Origin: CALTSX01 sp051647685
GTDB lineage: Bacteria > Chlamydiota > Chlamydiia > Chlamydiales > CALTSX01
DNA: 31,552 bases
Reading direction: 5' to 3'
Assembly (NCBI GenBank): GCA_051647685.1
Contig: JBOFEG010000027.1
Span: forward strand, 1 to 31,552
Shown: positions 1 through 7,659 of the stretch, one piece after another
Layout of the letters: each line of letters opens with the position of its first letter
Position numbering within the stretch: the stretch's first letter is position 1
The notes under the pieces: generated by a model
The model's input: only the letters and a program-made list of their open reading frames with translations
Database searches by the model: none
Told to the model about the DNA's origin: nothing
Program-made: the position numbers and the translations under genes

Positions 1-166
1 CCTCGTTATTTTAATAAAAATTATAGCAAAAAAATCAATTTATTACAATGATATTTTCAATAGCTATAACTTTATTAACTATTTGATAATTAATTACTTA
101 TGATTTATATAAACATAAAAAAGTACTAAAATAAAGCAAAATAAAGTTTTTCGTTTTATATATAGT

Positions 167-282
167 AGAGTTAAAATTTGTTCCCATCGCAAACAAGATT
201 GACTATTAATATAAGATGAAATTTCTTTTTGAGACATTCGACTAAACTCCAAAATTTCTCTATCAGTCAAAGGAACAATCAT
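167..282 (-). pseudogene. Broken copy of the HExxH membrane-domain family (C-terminal piece)
   Basis: Read on the minus strand, this stretch encodes a segment very close to residues 237-274 of the 600-residue protein at 2126-3928. Both carry the run FSRMSQKEIS, followed by a SQSC-x-RW motif. No N-terminal part of that family is present upstream, and similarity stops just after the RW motif. An 85-codon open frame covers 94-351, but its ends bear no similarity to the family. I therefore read it as a remnant, not a gene. The second remnant at 1771-2030 ends its similarity at the same point, which suggests that the ancestral domain ended there. Confidence 0.7.
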
Positions 283-285
283 ATC

Positions 286-321
286 TATAAAGAAATGCAG
301 CTTTTGCAGGACGATGTGTAA
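286..321 (+). pseudogene. C-terminal coding scrap ending KEMQLLQD
   Basis: On the plus strand this short piece reads YKEMQLLQDDV and then a stop (TAA at 319-321). The same ending occurs at 2066-2113 as YKEMQLLQDYI and a stop. Within the KEMQLLQD stretch the two differ only at synonymous positions, and both keep the stop in register. This is good evidence that it is the C-terminus of a once-coding plus-strand gene. Nothing upstream extends it here. The family is not recognised. Confidence 0.45.
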
Positions 322-416
322 TTCTATCAAGATTTTTTTTGAGAACTTCATCGAAGGGATGATCTATTTGTAAACAAGATCCCGGACTGGGGTCGCATTA
401 TAATTAATAAGTCTTA

Positions 417-1421
417 TTAACTGTTTTTCCGATAACCTATTAGGAAAGTACGATGGTCATTTTCTAACATTGTAGTTTGAAATACTCTCAGTAATTGAGA
501 AACCTTATTATCGTTACATTTATACCAATAGCCATCATTTGATTTGATAAGTGAAGAATAATGTGCTGGTTCTGCGCGCAATACGGCTATTAATTCATAG
601 GGAGTTGAATCAAAGATTTCTTCAATATCTAAATCTATGCTGGATATCTTCTGAGGTTCTATAAAAATACACGGCTCTTCCCGTTTAATAATCGAATCCT
701 TGATTTGGTCATTACGAGATGCTGTAATTCCGGTGATATAATAACTCAAGTTAAGCTTTTCAAATAATTCTAGAATAAACGTTATAGCATCAGCCTCTGT
801 CTCTTCAGACGGTACAAAGTTTTTGCCTAGATGTTTATTAACTTCTACGCGAATTTCCTTTATTTTTGTTCCTAAGTGCTCACTAGATTCTGATTTTTCT
901 TTATAGGTTTTTATAAATTCAAATAACTTTGGGAAACCTTTTTGTAAATTCGAATCACTACTAATGATGTATTCATATAAAGGTGTGTTACAAAGTATTT
1001 GTAATACAGAAATGCACCAGCAGTTTTTAGAAATATTGTTAATTCCAATAGGTTGTACTAAAACAGGAGAATTTATCCTACTTGTGCTTAATGTTTTTAA
1101 TTGTAGATTCTTCTGAGCTAGAAATTCTTTATAATTATTTTGAATCTTTTGTTGGATACTATCTGTATGTGAACTAAGATTGGGGATACTAGAATTTGTG
1201 ATATTTTCTTTTTGTGTAACACTGCTTCTGGTTGGTGTTTGCAATTTTGGATTCTTCTGAGCTGGAAATTCTTTTTTTATGATACTTTCCGCTGATGTGT
1301 TTATTTCGGCTTTAGGCAAATTACAATTGTCTTCCTGCACAATTGAGGGGCTGCTCATAGTATCATATAATAAAACAGCTATATTTCCTAAAATAGGAAT
1401 CAACAATGTAATGCATCGCAC
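417..1421 (-). CDS. Predicted USP/C19-family deubiquitinase, probable host-directed effector
   Basis: The C-terminal half (about residues 124-334 counted from the GTG at 1421) looks like a compact ubiquitin-specific protease fold. The Cys box aligns without gaps to the USP consensus: GINNISKNCWCISVLQ, with Cys134 as predicted nucleophile followed by the S-x-LQ signature. The His box is AHYSS (His287), followed by WYKCNDNKVS, where Asp304 would complete the triad. The N-terminus is hydrophobic (about 4-19). A Ser/Thr/Asn/Gln-rich linker holds two related units (about 49-66 and 98-115, each with an EF-x-AQKN core). GTG at 1421 is the only NTG start other than CTG in the 5' part, but the frame stays open to 1601 (separate entry), so the true start is uncertain. 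USP-type enzymes are normally eukaryotic. A secreted role in removing host ubiquitin is inferred from the fold and the likely lifestyle; no secretion signal is proven. Confidence 0.72.
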   Translation of the reverse strand: MRCITLLIPILGNIAVLLYDTMSSPSIVQEDNCNLPKAEINTSAESIIKKEFPAQKNPKLQTPTRSSVTQKENITNSSIPNLSSHTDSIQQKIQNNYKEFLAQKNLQLKTLSTSRINSPVLVQPIGINNISKNCWCISVLQILCNTPLYEYIISSDSNLQKGFPKLFEFIKTYKEKSESSEHLGTKIKEIRVEVNKHLGKNFVPSEETEADAITFILELFEKLNLSYYITGITASRNDQIKDSIIKREEPCIFIEPQKISSIDLDIEEIFDSTPYELIAVLRAEPAHYSSLIKSNDGYWYKCNDNKVSQLLRVFQTTMLENDHRTFLIGYRKNS

Positions 1422-1601
1422 ATAACTTTTTTGAAACAGATGAACGAAATAGGGGAAGTTATCAACAGATTCTTTATTGATCTTTAAAAAAGCTATTTTA
1501 GCGACAATATTGATTAAATTACTTACAGTACTAATTACTGGTATGTAATCTAATCCGTTATCTAAAATTTTTATAGTATTAGCATTTAATAAATATATTA
1601 T
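1422..1601 (-). other. In-frame 60-codon upstream extension of the deubiquitinase gene without a normal start codon
   Basis: The deubiquitinase frame continues upstream of the GTG for 60 codons to a TAA just beyond 1601. Its translation looks like protein: YIPVISTVSNLINIVAKIAF, then HLFQKSYVRC running into LLIPILGNIAVLLYD. It resembles, from memory, the hydrophobic N-termini of many environmental-chlamydial hypothetical proteins. There is no ATG, GTG or TTG in the extension. Either translation starts at a rare codon (ATT, ATA or CTG), or the original start was lost and the gene is decaying or shortened. Confidence 0.5.
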
Positions 1602-1770
1602 TTATATTAGTTATCTATTATATATTGATTCATCTTTTTATTTGAAACAAAATAATAAAAAATGTAACTGATTGATGATCGATATGTTATAAATCTTAAT
1701 AAATGAAGAAATAATTAAATAAAATTATTTTTATATATTAATTAATAAAATTATTTTAATAATAAAATAA
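1602..1770. other. AT-rich spacer, no gene seen
   Basis: This is very AT-rich sequence with frequent stops in all frames. I see no RNA gene, no convincing hairpin with a T-tract, and no repeat shared with the rest of the window. Confidence 0.6.
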
Positions 1771-2030
1771 GGTAGAATTTGTTCCCATCGCAAACAAGCA
1801 AGATTGACTGTTAATCTATAAGACAAAATTTCTTTTTGAGATATTCAAATAAACTCTAAAATTTCTCTAAATGAATAATAATAGAAAAAATTTCAATTTA
1901 TGGAAATAATGCTCCTAAATTTTTAGTGCATCGAGACATGGCCTTATGACAAGAGTAGAGTCGCACAATAAGAAACGAAAGATAGACTAAGAGAAGAACT
2001 ATACTCCCTATCTAAAAAGGAAGTTTATGA
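1771..2030 (-). pseudogene. Second broken copy of the HExxH membrane-domain family, with internal deletion
   Basis: The nucleotide sequence closely follows two separate parts of the gene at 2126-3928. Positions about 1771-2005 match the stretch around 3110-3340 (the region after the membrane segments, up to the RW motif). Positions about 2006-2030 match about 3645-3675, which encodes LSNHKLPF in the intact gene. The intervening residues, which include HEALH and the membrane segments, are missing. A deletion of several bases near 1867 and other small changes break the frame. It is a decayed paralogue, probably left by tandem duplication. Confidence 0.72.
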
Positions 2031-2113
2031 TTGCTCAGATTGAAGAAGCTGCTGCATGGCGGGATCAATTGCGTTTTTATAAAGAAATGCAACTTCTCCA
2101 GGATTATATTTGA
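2027..2113 (+). pseudogene. 28-codon plus-strand fragment ending KEMQLLQDYI
   Basis: From ATG 2027 the frame encodes 28 residues, including EEAAAWRDQLRFYKEM, and stops at TGA 2111-2113, just before the stop of the convergent kinase-fusion gene at 2126. The last codons match the scrap at 286-321 with synonymous differences only, so this is a real C-terminal coding tail. Its first bases come from the adjacent pseudogene, so the ATG is probably not original. The parent family is unknown, and nothing identifies it as a transposase. Confidence 0.45.
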
Positions 2114-2125
2114 AATTCAACAATC

Positions 2126-3928
2126 TTATATCTTATTAAGCATCAATTTTTCTGCTAGTATTTTTATCACTTTCTTATCACGTTTCGCTTTTTCCCAATT
2201 TATTTCAGCTTTAGTGTTTTCATTAAATTGGATTCCATTTTCACAAGCCCACGAAATTTTATTAAGAAGCGCATACAGAGTTACTAATTCTCTTTGTCCG
2301 GAAGACAACCCTAATTCATGCATAATTGCATTCACATAAATTTCGCCGTATTGAGTTCCATACCAAGATATTTTGATTCTCCCGATTGCTTCTAAAGGGT
2401 CTCCTTGTGTAAGTCCGTCTAAATCAACTAACCCATTGAAGACACCATTATGAATCATAATATTTTTAGAACAGATATCACCATAATATGTTGTAGGAAT
2501 TATGTTACTAAAATAGAATTTGTAGCGTTCAAATAATTTATTAGCAATCGATTCCATTTCAGGATCCATGATACCTGTTTTTATTCCTCTTTCTCTTGAT
2601 TCCTCTATCCAGATTTGCATTCTTTCTGTCCAAGTGTCACTAGTATCGTTGTCTCCTCCTCCCCAAATAACTCCGAATTTATTAGAAGAGGGTATCGTTT
2701 TTACTTTTGTAAAAATGTAAGCTACCTCTTTTGCTAGAGATTTCAACTGGTTGTGGGAGAGATTTTCTATTACTTCTCCTAAGTCTTGACCTTCGATTTT
2801 GCTTTGAATCTGATAAGATAGAGGAATCTCAGACTTACTATAATCTTCTGCGAGAATTTCTGGTACTTTGATACCTAAAGATCGGAATTTTGGGATATGA
2901 TCATGTGAACCCATCAAGAACTTATCATAATGACTAAGTCGAACTATAACTACTCGATTTCTCAATCCTACTTCATATATTTCATTGCTAATACCAATTG
3001 TGATTCTCTTTATAAATTTCGGTGTCTGTTTAAAACAGGATGCAATTATCGTTTCTATCATTCGTTTATGGTTATTCAATGGGTTTTCCTTAGGATCATA
3101 TTTAAACAGAGTTGAAATTTGTCTCCATCGCGGACAAGATTGACTTCTTATGTAGAAAGAAATTTCTTTTTGAGACATTCGACTAAACTCGAAAATTTCT
3201 GTATCAGTCAAATGAATAATCATAGAAAAAGTTTCAACTTCTGGGAATAACTTTTTTAAATTTTTAGTGCATCGAGACATAGCCTTATGACGAGAGTAGA
3301 GTCGTACAATCAAAAACAAAAGATAGACTAAGAAAGGAATTATGCAAATGTAAAAAAAAAGAGCGCCAATACTTCCTAAAACTAAAAAGATAAGAAATAA
3401 GGTAGATTCCCAACTCGTTTGAAAAAGAGGACCAAACCACTTATGAATAAAATTTGGCGAGGTAGAGTAAGCTAAAAGTTCTTCAAATTTTGGCTCTTCA
3501 AATGAGGTTCTCATGGCATGTAGAGCTTCGTGGATACAAATTTCTTCTGGTAAATACAGAGTTCTTCTGCGTGGTTTTACAAAGTGTTCTCTAAGTTGTA
3601 GAATGGGGATCACTACATCAGTCTTGGAACATATCCATACGGCACCTCCTATCCAAAAAGGAAGTTTATGATTACTCAGAAAAACAGGTAACCAGGAAAA
3701 AGCAGCTAGCAAACTCTCATATTTTTTATGTCGATATTTTACATTTCGATTCAGTAGCGATGTAATTTGATCCTTATTAAATATATTAGGTGAAGATACT
3801 GGAAAATACTCTTGAGAAAATGGACTGGTACAAATATGAATTCTTTTTAGGAATTTTTCTTCAGTTTCCTCTGGACCTATTATAAATCCTTGCTTTCGAT
3901 AGATAGATAATTGCTCTTTAGTTAGCAT
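2126..3928 (-). CDS. Fusion of an HExxH membrane domain with an APH/choline-kinase-like phosphotransferase
   Basis: This 600-residue protein has two parts. Residues 1-275 contain HEALH (133-137, an HExxH zinc-protease-type motif) with acidic residues 149-150 downstream, then one long or two close membrane segments (about 175-209) and a basic stretch. Residues 285-600 look like an aminoglycoside-phosphotransferase-type kinase. They show YGDICSKNIMI (Asp484 and Asn489 as catalytic loop), LVDLDGLTQGDP (Asp502/504 as metal ligands), and VVIVRL with Arg330 where many kinases have the ATP-binding Lys. Peptidase activity is inferred from one motif; the kinase fold is better supported, but its substrate is unknown. 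The gene overlaps the glycosyltransferase stop by 11 bases, suggesting coupled translation. Two broken copies of the first domain lie nearby without the kinase, so the domains were probably joined secondarily. Confidence 0.7.
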   Translation of the reverse strand: MLTKEQLSIYRKQGFIIGPEETEEKFLKRIHICTSPFSQEYFPVSSPNIFNKDQITSLLNRNVKYRHKKYESLLAAFSWLPVFLSNHKLPFWIGGAVWICSKTDVVIPILQLREHFVKPRRRTLYLPEEICIHEALHAMRTSFEEPKFEELLAYSTSPNFIHKWFGPLFQTSWESTLFLIFLVLGSIGALFFYICIIPFLVYLLFLIVRLYSRHKAMSRCTKNLKKLFPEVETFSMIIHLTDTEIFEFSRMSQKEISFYIRSQSCPRWRQISTLFKYDPKENPLNNHKRMIETIIASCFKQTPKFIKRITIGISNEIYEVGLRNRVVIVRLSHYDKFLMGSHDHIPKFRSLGIKVPEILAEDYSKSEIPLSYQIQSKIEGQDLGEVIENLSHNQLKSLAKEVAYIFTKVKTIPSSNKFGVIWGGGDNDTSDTWTERMQIWIEESRERGIKTGIMDPEMESIANKLFERYKFYFSNIIPTTYYGDICSKNIMIHNGVFNGLVDLDGLTQGDPLEAIGRIKISWYGTQYGEIYVNAIMHELGLSSGQRELVTLYALLNKISWACENGIQFNENTKAEINWEKAKRDKKVIKILAEKLMLNKI

Positions 3929-5051
3929 AGCGTTTATGAATGATATATCCGAGAGTAATAATTTGCAGTACTGATAAGGCAGATAAGATCGCGAGAAGGT
4001 GATTGCTTTTTTTGGCTATATATTCAACCCTTTTCCGAAGGGATCGTTCAAAGTTTGTTTCATTGCTAAACCAAGTAGTAGCATATTGATGATGCGCGTA
4101 TATTCCATATTTATTATCTAATCGATTAAAATAGCCTGCAGGAAAAACAATATTATTTTGACTCGTGGCGTTGAGAAGTTCTTTAACAGCTAAATCAAAA
4201 GAAGTAAAGGTACGATAAGCAACTCTAGAAATGATAGATGGCATATCTGGCGCGCAAAATAATTGTTTGCCTCTTTCCCAGCGCTCTTGAACATATGTCT
4301 TCGTCTTATCTAAAATTGGATGGTTGGGCTTAGAGCCAATTAAATTATTACAAACAGTAATTGCGCCATTAATAATAGATGGATGAGGGGGTTCAAGTCC
4401 GCAAAAGAAATCAAAATGATTGATCAAGGAATCAAAAGAGCAAAAACATTCTACATCGTGATCTGTATATACCCCACCCTCTCGATATAAAATTTCATAC
4501 CGGAGGATATCAGATTTTTCTCCATAGTTATTTGATTCTAAAAAACACGCTTGTAGTGGAAATGCTCCTAAAGAATCTATGAACGAAAGTTCCATTGCTC
4601 TGTGAGGTAGAGGTCGAGGACGATCGGTCCAGAATTTATAAGTCCAGTTCGGATGCCACCGAATCCAACTCTCTATATTGCTAATCGACTCTGACGGAAA
4701 AGGTTTGGGACCAATCCAAATAATATGTAAAATGTGAGGGATAGAAAAATTTTGGGAAGAAGAGGAAAGCTCTTGAATTTTTTTAGAAAATACATTTTCA
4801 AAAAATTTTAGCACATATAAATCGCTATCTTCGACATGGCTCCACAGTGTAGTTTCTTTACCCATACACTCTTCAAATGAATCAATAAAATTTTTAGGTA
4901 GATCTATTTGGCTGCTTTCTATAAATGATAAATATAATAAGCAATACAAAAAAAAACACTTTTTTGTAAAAATACATATGTAAGAATGAATAAAAACTTG
5001 TATCTTTTTAAAAAACATTATTTTTTGCTTTTGAAAATTTTTCAAAATCAC
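3918..5051 (-). CDS. DXD-motif sugar-binding glycosyltransferase, membrane-anchored
   Basis: This 377-residue protein resembles the glycosyltransferase-sugar family (OCH1/GT32-like, also related to large clostridial toxin catalytic domains). HILHIIWIGPKPFP (106-119) is the typical N-terminal strand of the fold. LRYEILYREGGVYTDHDV (183-200) contains the conserved Arg184 and the DHD metal/nucleotide-sugar motif (197-199). A hydrophobic segment near 31-43 and a second at 351-372 suggest membrane anchoring at one or both ends. The longest frame starts at GTG 5051, with GGAG about 13 bases upstream; ATG 5018 (residue 12) is an alternative. Its 3' end overlaps the kinase-fusion gene. Possible roles are surface-glycan synthesis or modification of a host protein; the sequence does not separate these. 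Confidence 0.78.
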   Translation of the reverse strand: MILKNFQKQKIMFFKKIQVFIHSYICIFTKKCFFLYCLLYLSFIESSQIDLPKNFIDSFEECMGKETTLWSHVEDSDLYVLKFFENVFSKKIQELSSSSQNFSIPHILHIIWIGPKPFPSESISNIESWIRWHPNWTYKFWTDRPRPLPHRAMELSFIDSLGAFPLQACFLESNNYGEKSDILRYEILYREGGVYTDHDVECFCSFDSLINHFDFFCGLEPPHPSIINGAITVCNNLIGSKPNHPILDKTKTYVQERWERGKQLFCAPDMPSIISRVAYRTFTSFDLAVKELLNATSQNNIVFPAGYFNRLDNKYGIYAHHQYATTWFSNETNFERSLRKRVEYIAKKSNHLLAILSALSVLQIITLGYIIHKRYAN

Positions 5052-5154
5052 TAGGCTAAGTCTCCAAAATAGGAAAAAACAGTGAAAAAATTTTCTTTAA
5101 ATCCTTACAAAGAAAGTTACAACCAAAAATAAGCGCAAGGGCTTTCCCTCAAGT

Positions 5155-7659
5155 ATGAAGAAAAAAACACTGATTATCGTTGAATCACCGACAAAAATCA
5201 AGACGTTAAAGAAAATTCTACCTAATAACTTCACTTTTGCTTCTTCGGTGGGGCATGTTAGAGATTTGCCCAAAAAGGGCTTTGGTATTGATATAGAAAA
5301 TGATTTTAAGCCAGATTATCAAACTTTGCCTGATAAAAAAGAGGTGATTAATGAACTCAAAAAAAGTGCTAAAGCGGCGGATGTCGTCTATCTTGCGCCA
5401 GATCCTGATCGAGAAGGAGAAGCGATTGCTTGGCACATTGCACAAATTCTTCCTAAAGGAACACGCTTTCAGCGCATTACATTTCATTCCATCACAAAAG
5501 ATGCAATATTAGACGCGCTGCAACATCCGCGAGAGATTGATCAATCTTTAGTTAATGCACAGCAAGCTAGGAGATTACTCGATCGAATTGTCGGCTATAA
5601 GATCTCTCCTTTATTGCAAAGGCGAGTCCACAAGGGAAGAGATGGTATCGTGTCCGCCGGACGGGTACAATCTGTTGCATTGCTACTCGTAGTAGAAAGA
5701 GAACAGGCAATCAGTGCATTTGTTCCAATAGAGTACTGGAATATCTATGCAGATCTTGCTGTAAAAGACGCAAGTTTTACGGCAACGGTGATTAACATCC
5801 ATGGAAAAAGATTAGAAAAAGAGAATAAAGATAACCATAAAAACATTATAACTCTTTCTCGAGAGGCAGATGCACAAGCTATTGTAAAGCAATTGCAAGA
5901 TGCCACCTTTGTCGTTTCAAAGGTCGAGCGACGAGAAAAAAAGAGACATCCAGTCCCTCCATTTATTACTTCTACTTTGCAGCAGGAAGCCAGTCGTCAC
6001 TTTGGATTTTCTCCCGCAAGAACTATGAGTATCGCACAAAGTTTGTATGAAGGGATAGAGCTTGGCAATGGGGAGTCGGAGGGTTTAATCACCTATATGC
6101 GTACAGACTCCGTTCGTGCAGACCCGGAAGCCATTCAACAAGCTCGAGCCTACATTATAGGACAGTTCTCCAGAGACTATCTTCCCGAGAAACCTAAGGC
6201 ATACATAACTAAAAAAACATCACAAGATGCCCATGAAGCTATTCGTCCCACTAATATTTTCCGACTCCCAGAAGCTATTCGAGAGCATCTTGATCCAACC
6301 CAATATAAGTTATACTTTTTAATCTGGAGGCGTTTTATTGCTTCTCAAATGAATCCGACTATTTACGATACAGTAATGTGTGAAATTACAACGGATAGAG
6401 ATATTATATTACGCGCGAATGGATCCATTATAAAGTTTTCCGGCTTTCTTGCTCTATATGAGGAAAAAATAGATAAAATAGAGGAAAAAGAATCAGAGCA
6501 TTTACTGCCAGAACTTGAAGTTGGACAAATACTCAGTAAAAAGAAAATACACACCATACAATCTTTTACAAAACCACCCGCGCGTTTTACAGAAGCATCA
6601 CTTGTGAAAGAGTTAGAAAAATCAGGTATCGGTAGACCTTCTACCTATGCCACGATTATGAATAAAATTATTAGTAGAGCCTATACAACCAAAGAAAAAG
6701 GTCATTTAAAACCGACAGAACTTGGAGTAGTCATTATTCAAATGTTGAAGGATAACTTTCGACTTATTATGGATATCGATTTCACGGCTAATATGGAAAA
6801 TGACTTAGATGAAATTGCAGAGAATCATAAAGACTGGAAACAGTTTCTCGATGAGTTTTGGAAGCAATTTATGCCACTCGTTCAATCGGCTGAAGAAAAT
6901 GCACATGTACCAAAAATTGATACTGATATAATGTGTCCCAAATGTGGAGAACATCTACAAAAAATATGGTCGAAAAATCGTTATTTTTACGGTTGCTCTA
7001 AATATCCAGATTGTGATTTTACAACCTCTCTTGAAGCATTATCTTTTAATAAAAGTGATTATCCAGAAACATTTAACTGGGAACAAAAATGCCCCCAATG
7101 TGGCAGTGATATGATTATTCGTCATGGAAGATTTGGTCCATTTTTAGGTTGTAGTAAGTATCCAGATTGTAAAGGAATTGTGAATATTCCGAAACCTGGA
7201 GAGAATTTGCCAGAGGATATGCCGAAGTGTCCTGCCATTGGCTGTGATGGAATGATTCAAACTAGGCGGTCTCGCTTTGGGAAAATTTTCTTTTCTTGTT
7301 CAAATTATCCAGATTGCGATGTGATCGTAAATGATCTTAAGCAACTCACCACGAAGTATGTAAATTATCCCAAACATGCTTATGTAAAGAGTCTTAGAAA
7401 AGGAAAGAAAGGTAGTGGGTTTTCTTCTCTATGGAAAGTAAGTCCATCACTTGAAGCTATAGTAGATGCTAAAGAATTATCTCGTGGGGATGTAACAAAA
7501 AAAATCTGGCAATATATAAAAATGCATAATTTGCAAGACCCTAATAATCGCAGAAAGATTCTCCCGGATGATAAATTATCTAAAGTTTTTGGAAGTTCAA
7601 GTGCTGTTGATATGATGGAAATTGCTAAATTCTTAAAGAATCACTTGTCTCGGAAATAG
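5155..7659 (+). CDS. topA: DNA topoisomerase I with C-terminal SWIB domain
   Basis: TopA relaxes negatively supercoiled DNA through a transient tyrosine-DNA link. The Toprim domain opens the protein (TLIIVESPTKIKTLKK) and carries DPDREGEAIAWHIA. The catalytic tyrosine is in GLITYMRTDS (Tyr314). Three four-cysteine zinc fingers begin near residues 594, 646 and 692, each ending in YPDC. The last about 80 residues (from about 752) form a SWIB domain with FSSLWKVSP and ILPDDKLSKVFG. Fusion of SWIB to TopA is known in Chlamydiae and unusual elsewhere. The first ATG agrees with the start of the Toprim strand. The gene is divergent from the glycosyltransferase, and its 3' end overlaps the helicase gene by 35 bases. 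Confidence 0.97.
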   Translation: MKKKTLIIVESPTKIKTLKKILPNNFTFASSVGHVRDLPKKGFGIDIENDFKPDYQTLPDKKEVINELKKSAKAADVVYLAPDPDREGEAIAWHIAQILPKGTRFQRITFHSITKDAILDALQHPREIDQSLVNAQQARRLLDRIVGYKISPLLQRRVHKGRDGIVSAGRVQSVALLLVVEREQAISAFVPIEYWNIYADLAVKDASFTATVINIHGKRLEKENKDNHKNIITLSREADAQAIVKQLQDATFVVSKVERREKKRHPVPPFITSTLQQEASRHFGFSPARTMSIAQSLYEGIELGNGESEGLITYMRTDSVRADPEAIQQARAYIIGQFSRDYLPEKPKAYITKKTSQDAHEAIRPTNIFRLPEAIREHLDPTQYKLYFLIWRRFIASQMNPTIYDTVMCEITTDRDIILRANGSIIKFSGFLALYEEKIDKIEEKESEHLLPELEVGQILSKKKIHTIQSFTKPPARFTEASLVKELEKSGIGRPSTYATIMNKIISRAYTTKEKGHLKPTELGVVIIQMLKDNFRLIMDIDFTANMENDLDEIAENHKDWKQFLDEFWKQFMPLVQSAEENAHVPKIDTDIMCPKCGEHLQKIWSKNRYFYGCSKYPDCDFTTSLEALSFNKSDYPETFNWEQKCPQCGSDMIIRHGRFGPFLGCSKYPDCKGIVNIPKPGENLPEDMPKCPAIGCDGMIQTRRSRFGKIFFSCSNYPDCDVIVNDLKQLTTKYVNYPKHAYVKSLRKGKKGSGFSSLWKVSPSLEAIVDAKELSRGDVTKKIWQYIKMHNLQDPNNRRKILPDDKLSKVFGSSSAVDMMEIAKFLKNHLSRK

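Noticed and set aside
94..351. 85-residue protein as an intact gene
   Set aside because: Only the middle matches a real domain; the ends are unrelated AT-rich sequence, so it is scored as a remnant.
286..2113. KEMQLLQD tails as transposase ends
   Set aside because: No DDE or HUH motif or inverted repeats lie nearby; the tail is too short to assign.
2031..2339. 102-residue plus-strand open frame
   Set aside because: It overlaps the kinase domain on the other strand and runs in a different frame from the KEMQLLQD tail; composition is not protein-like.
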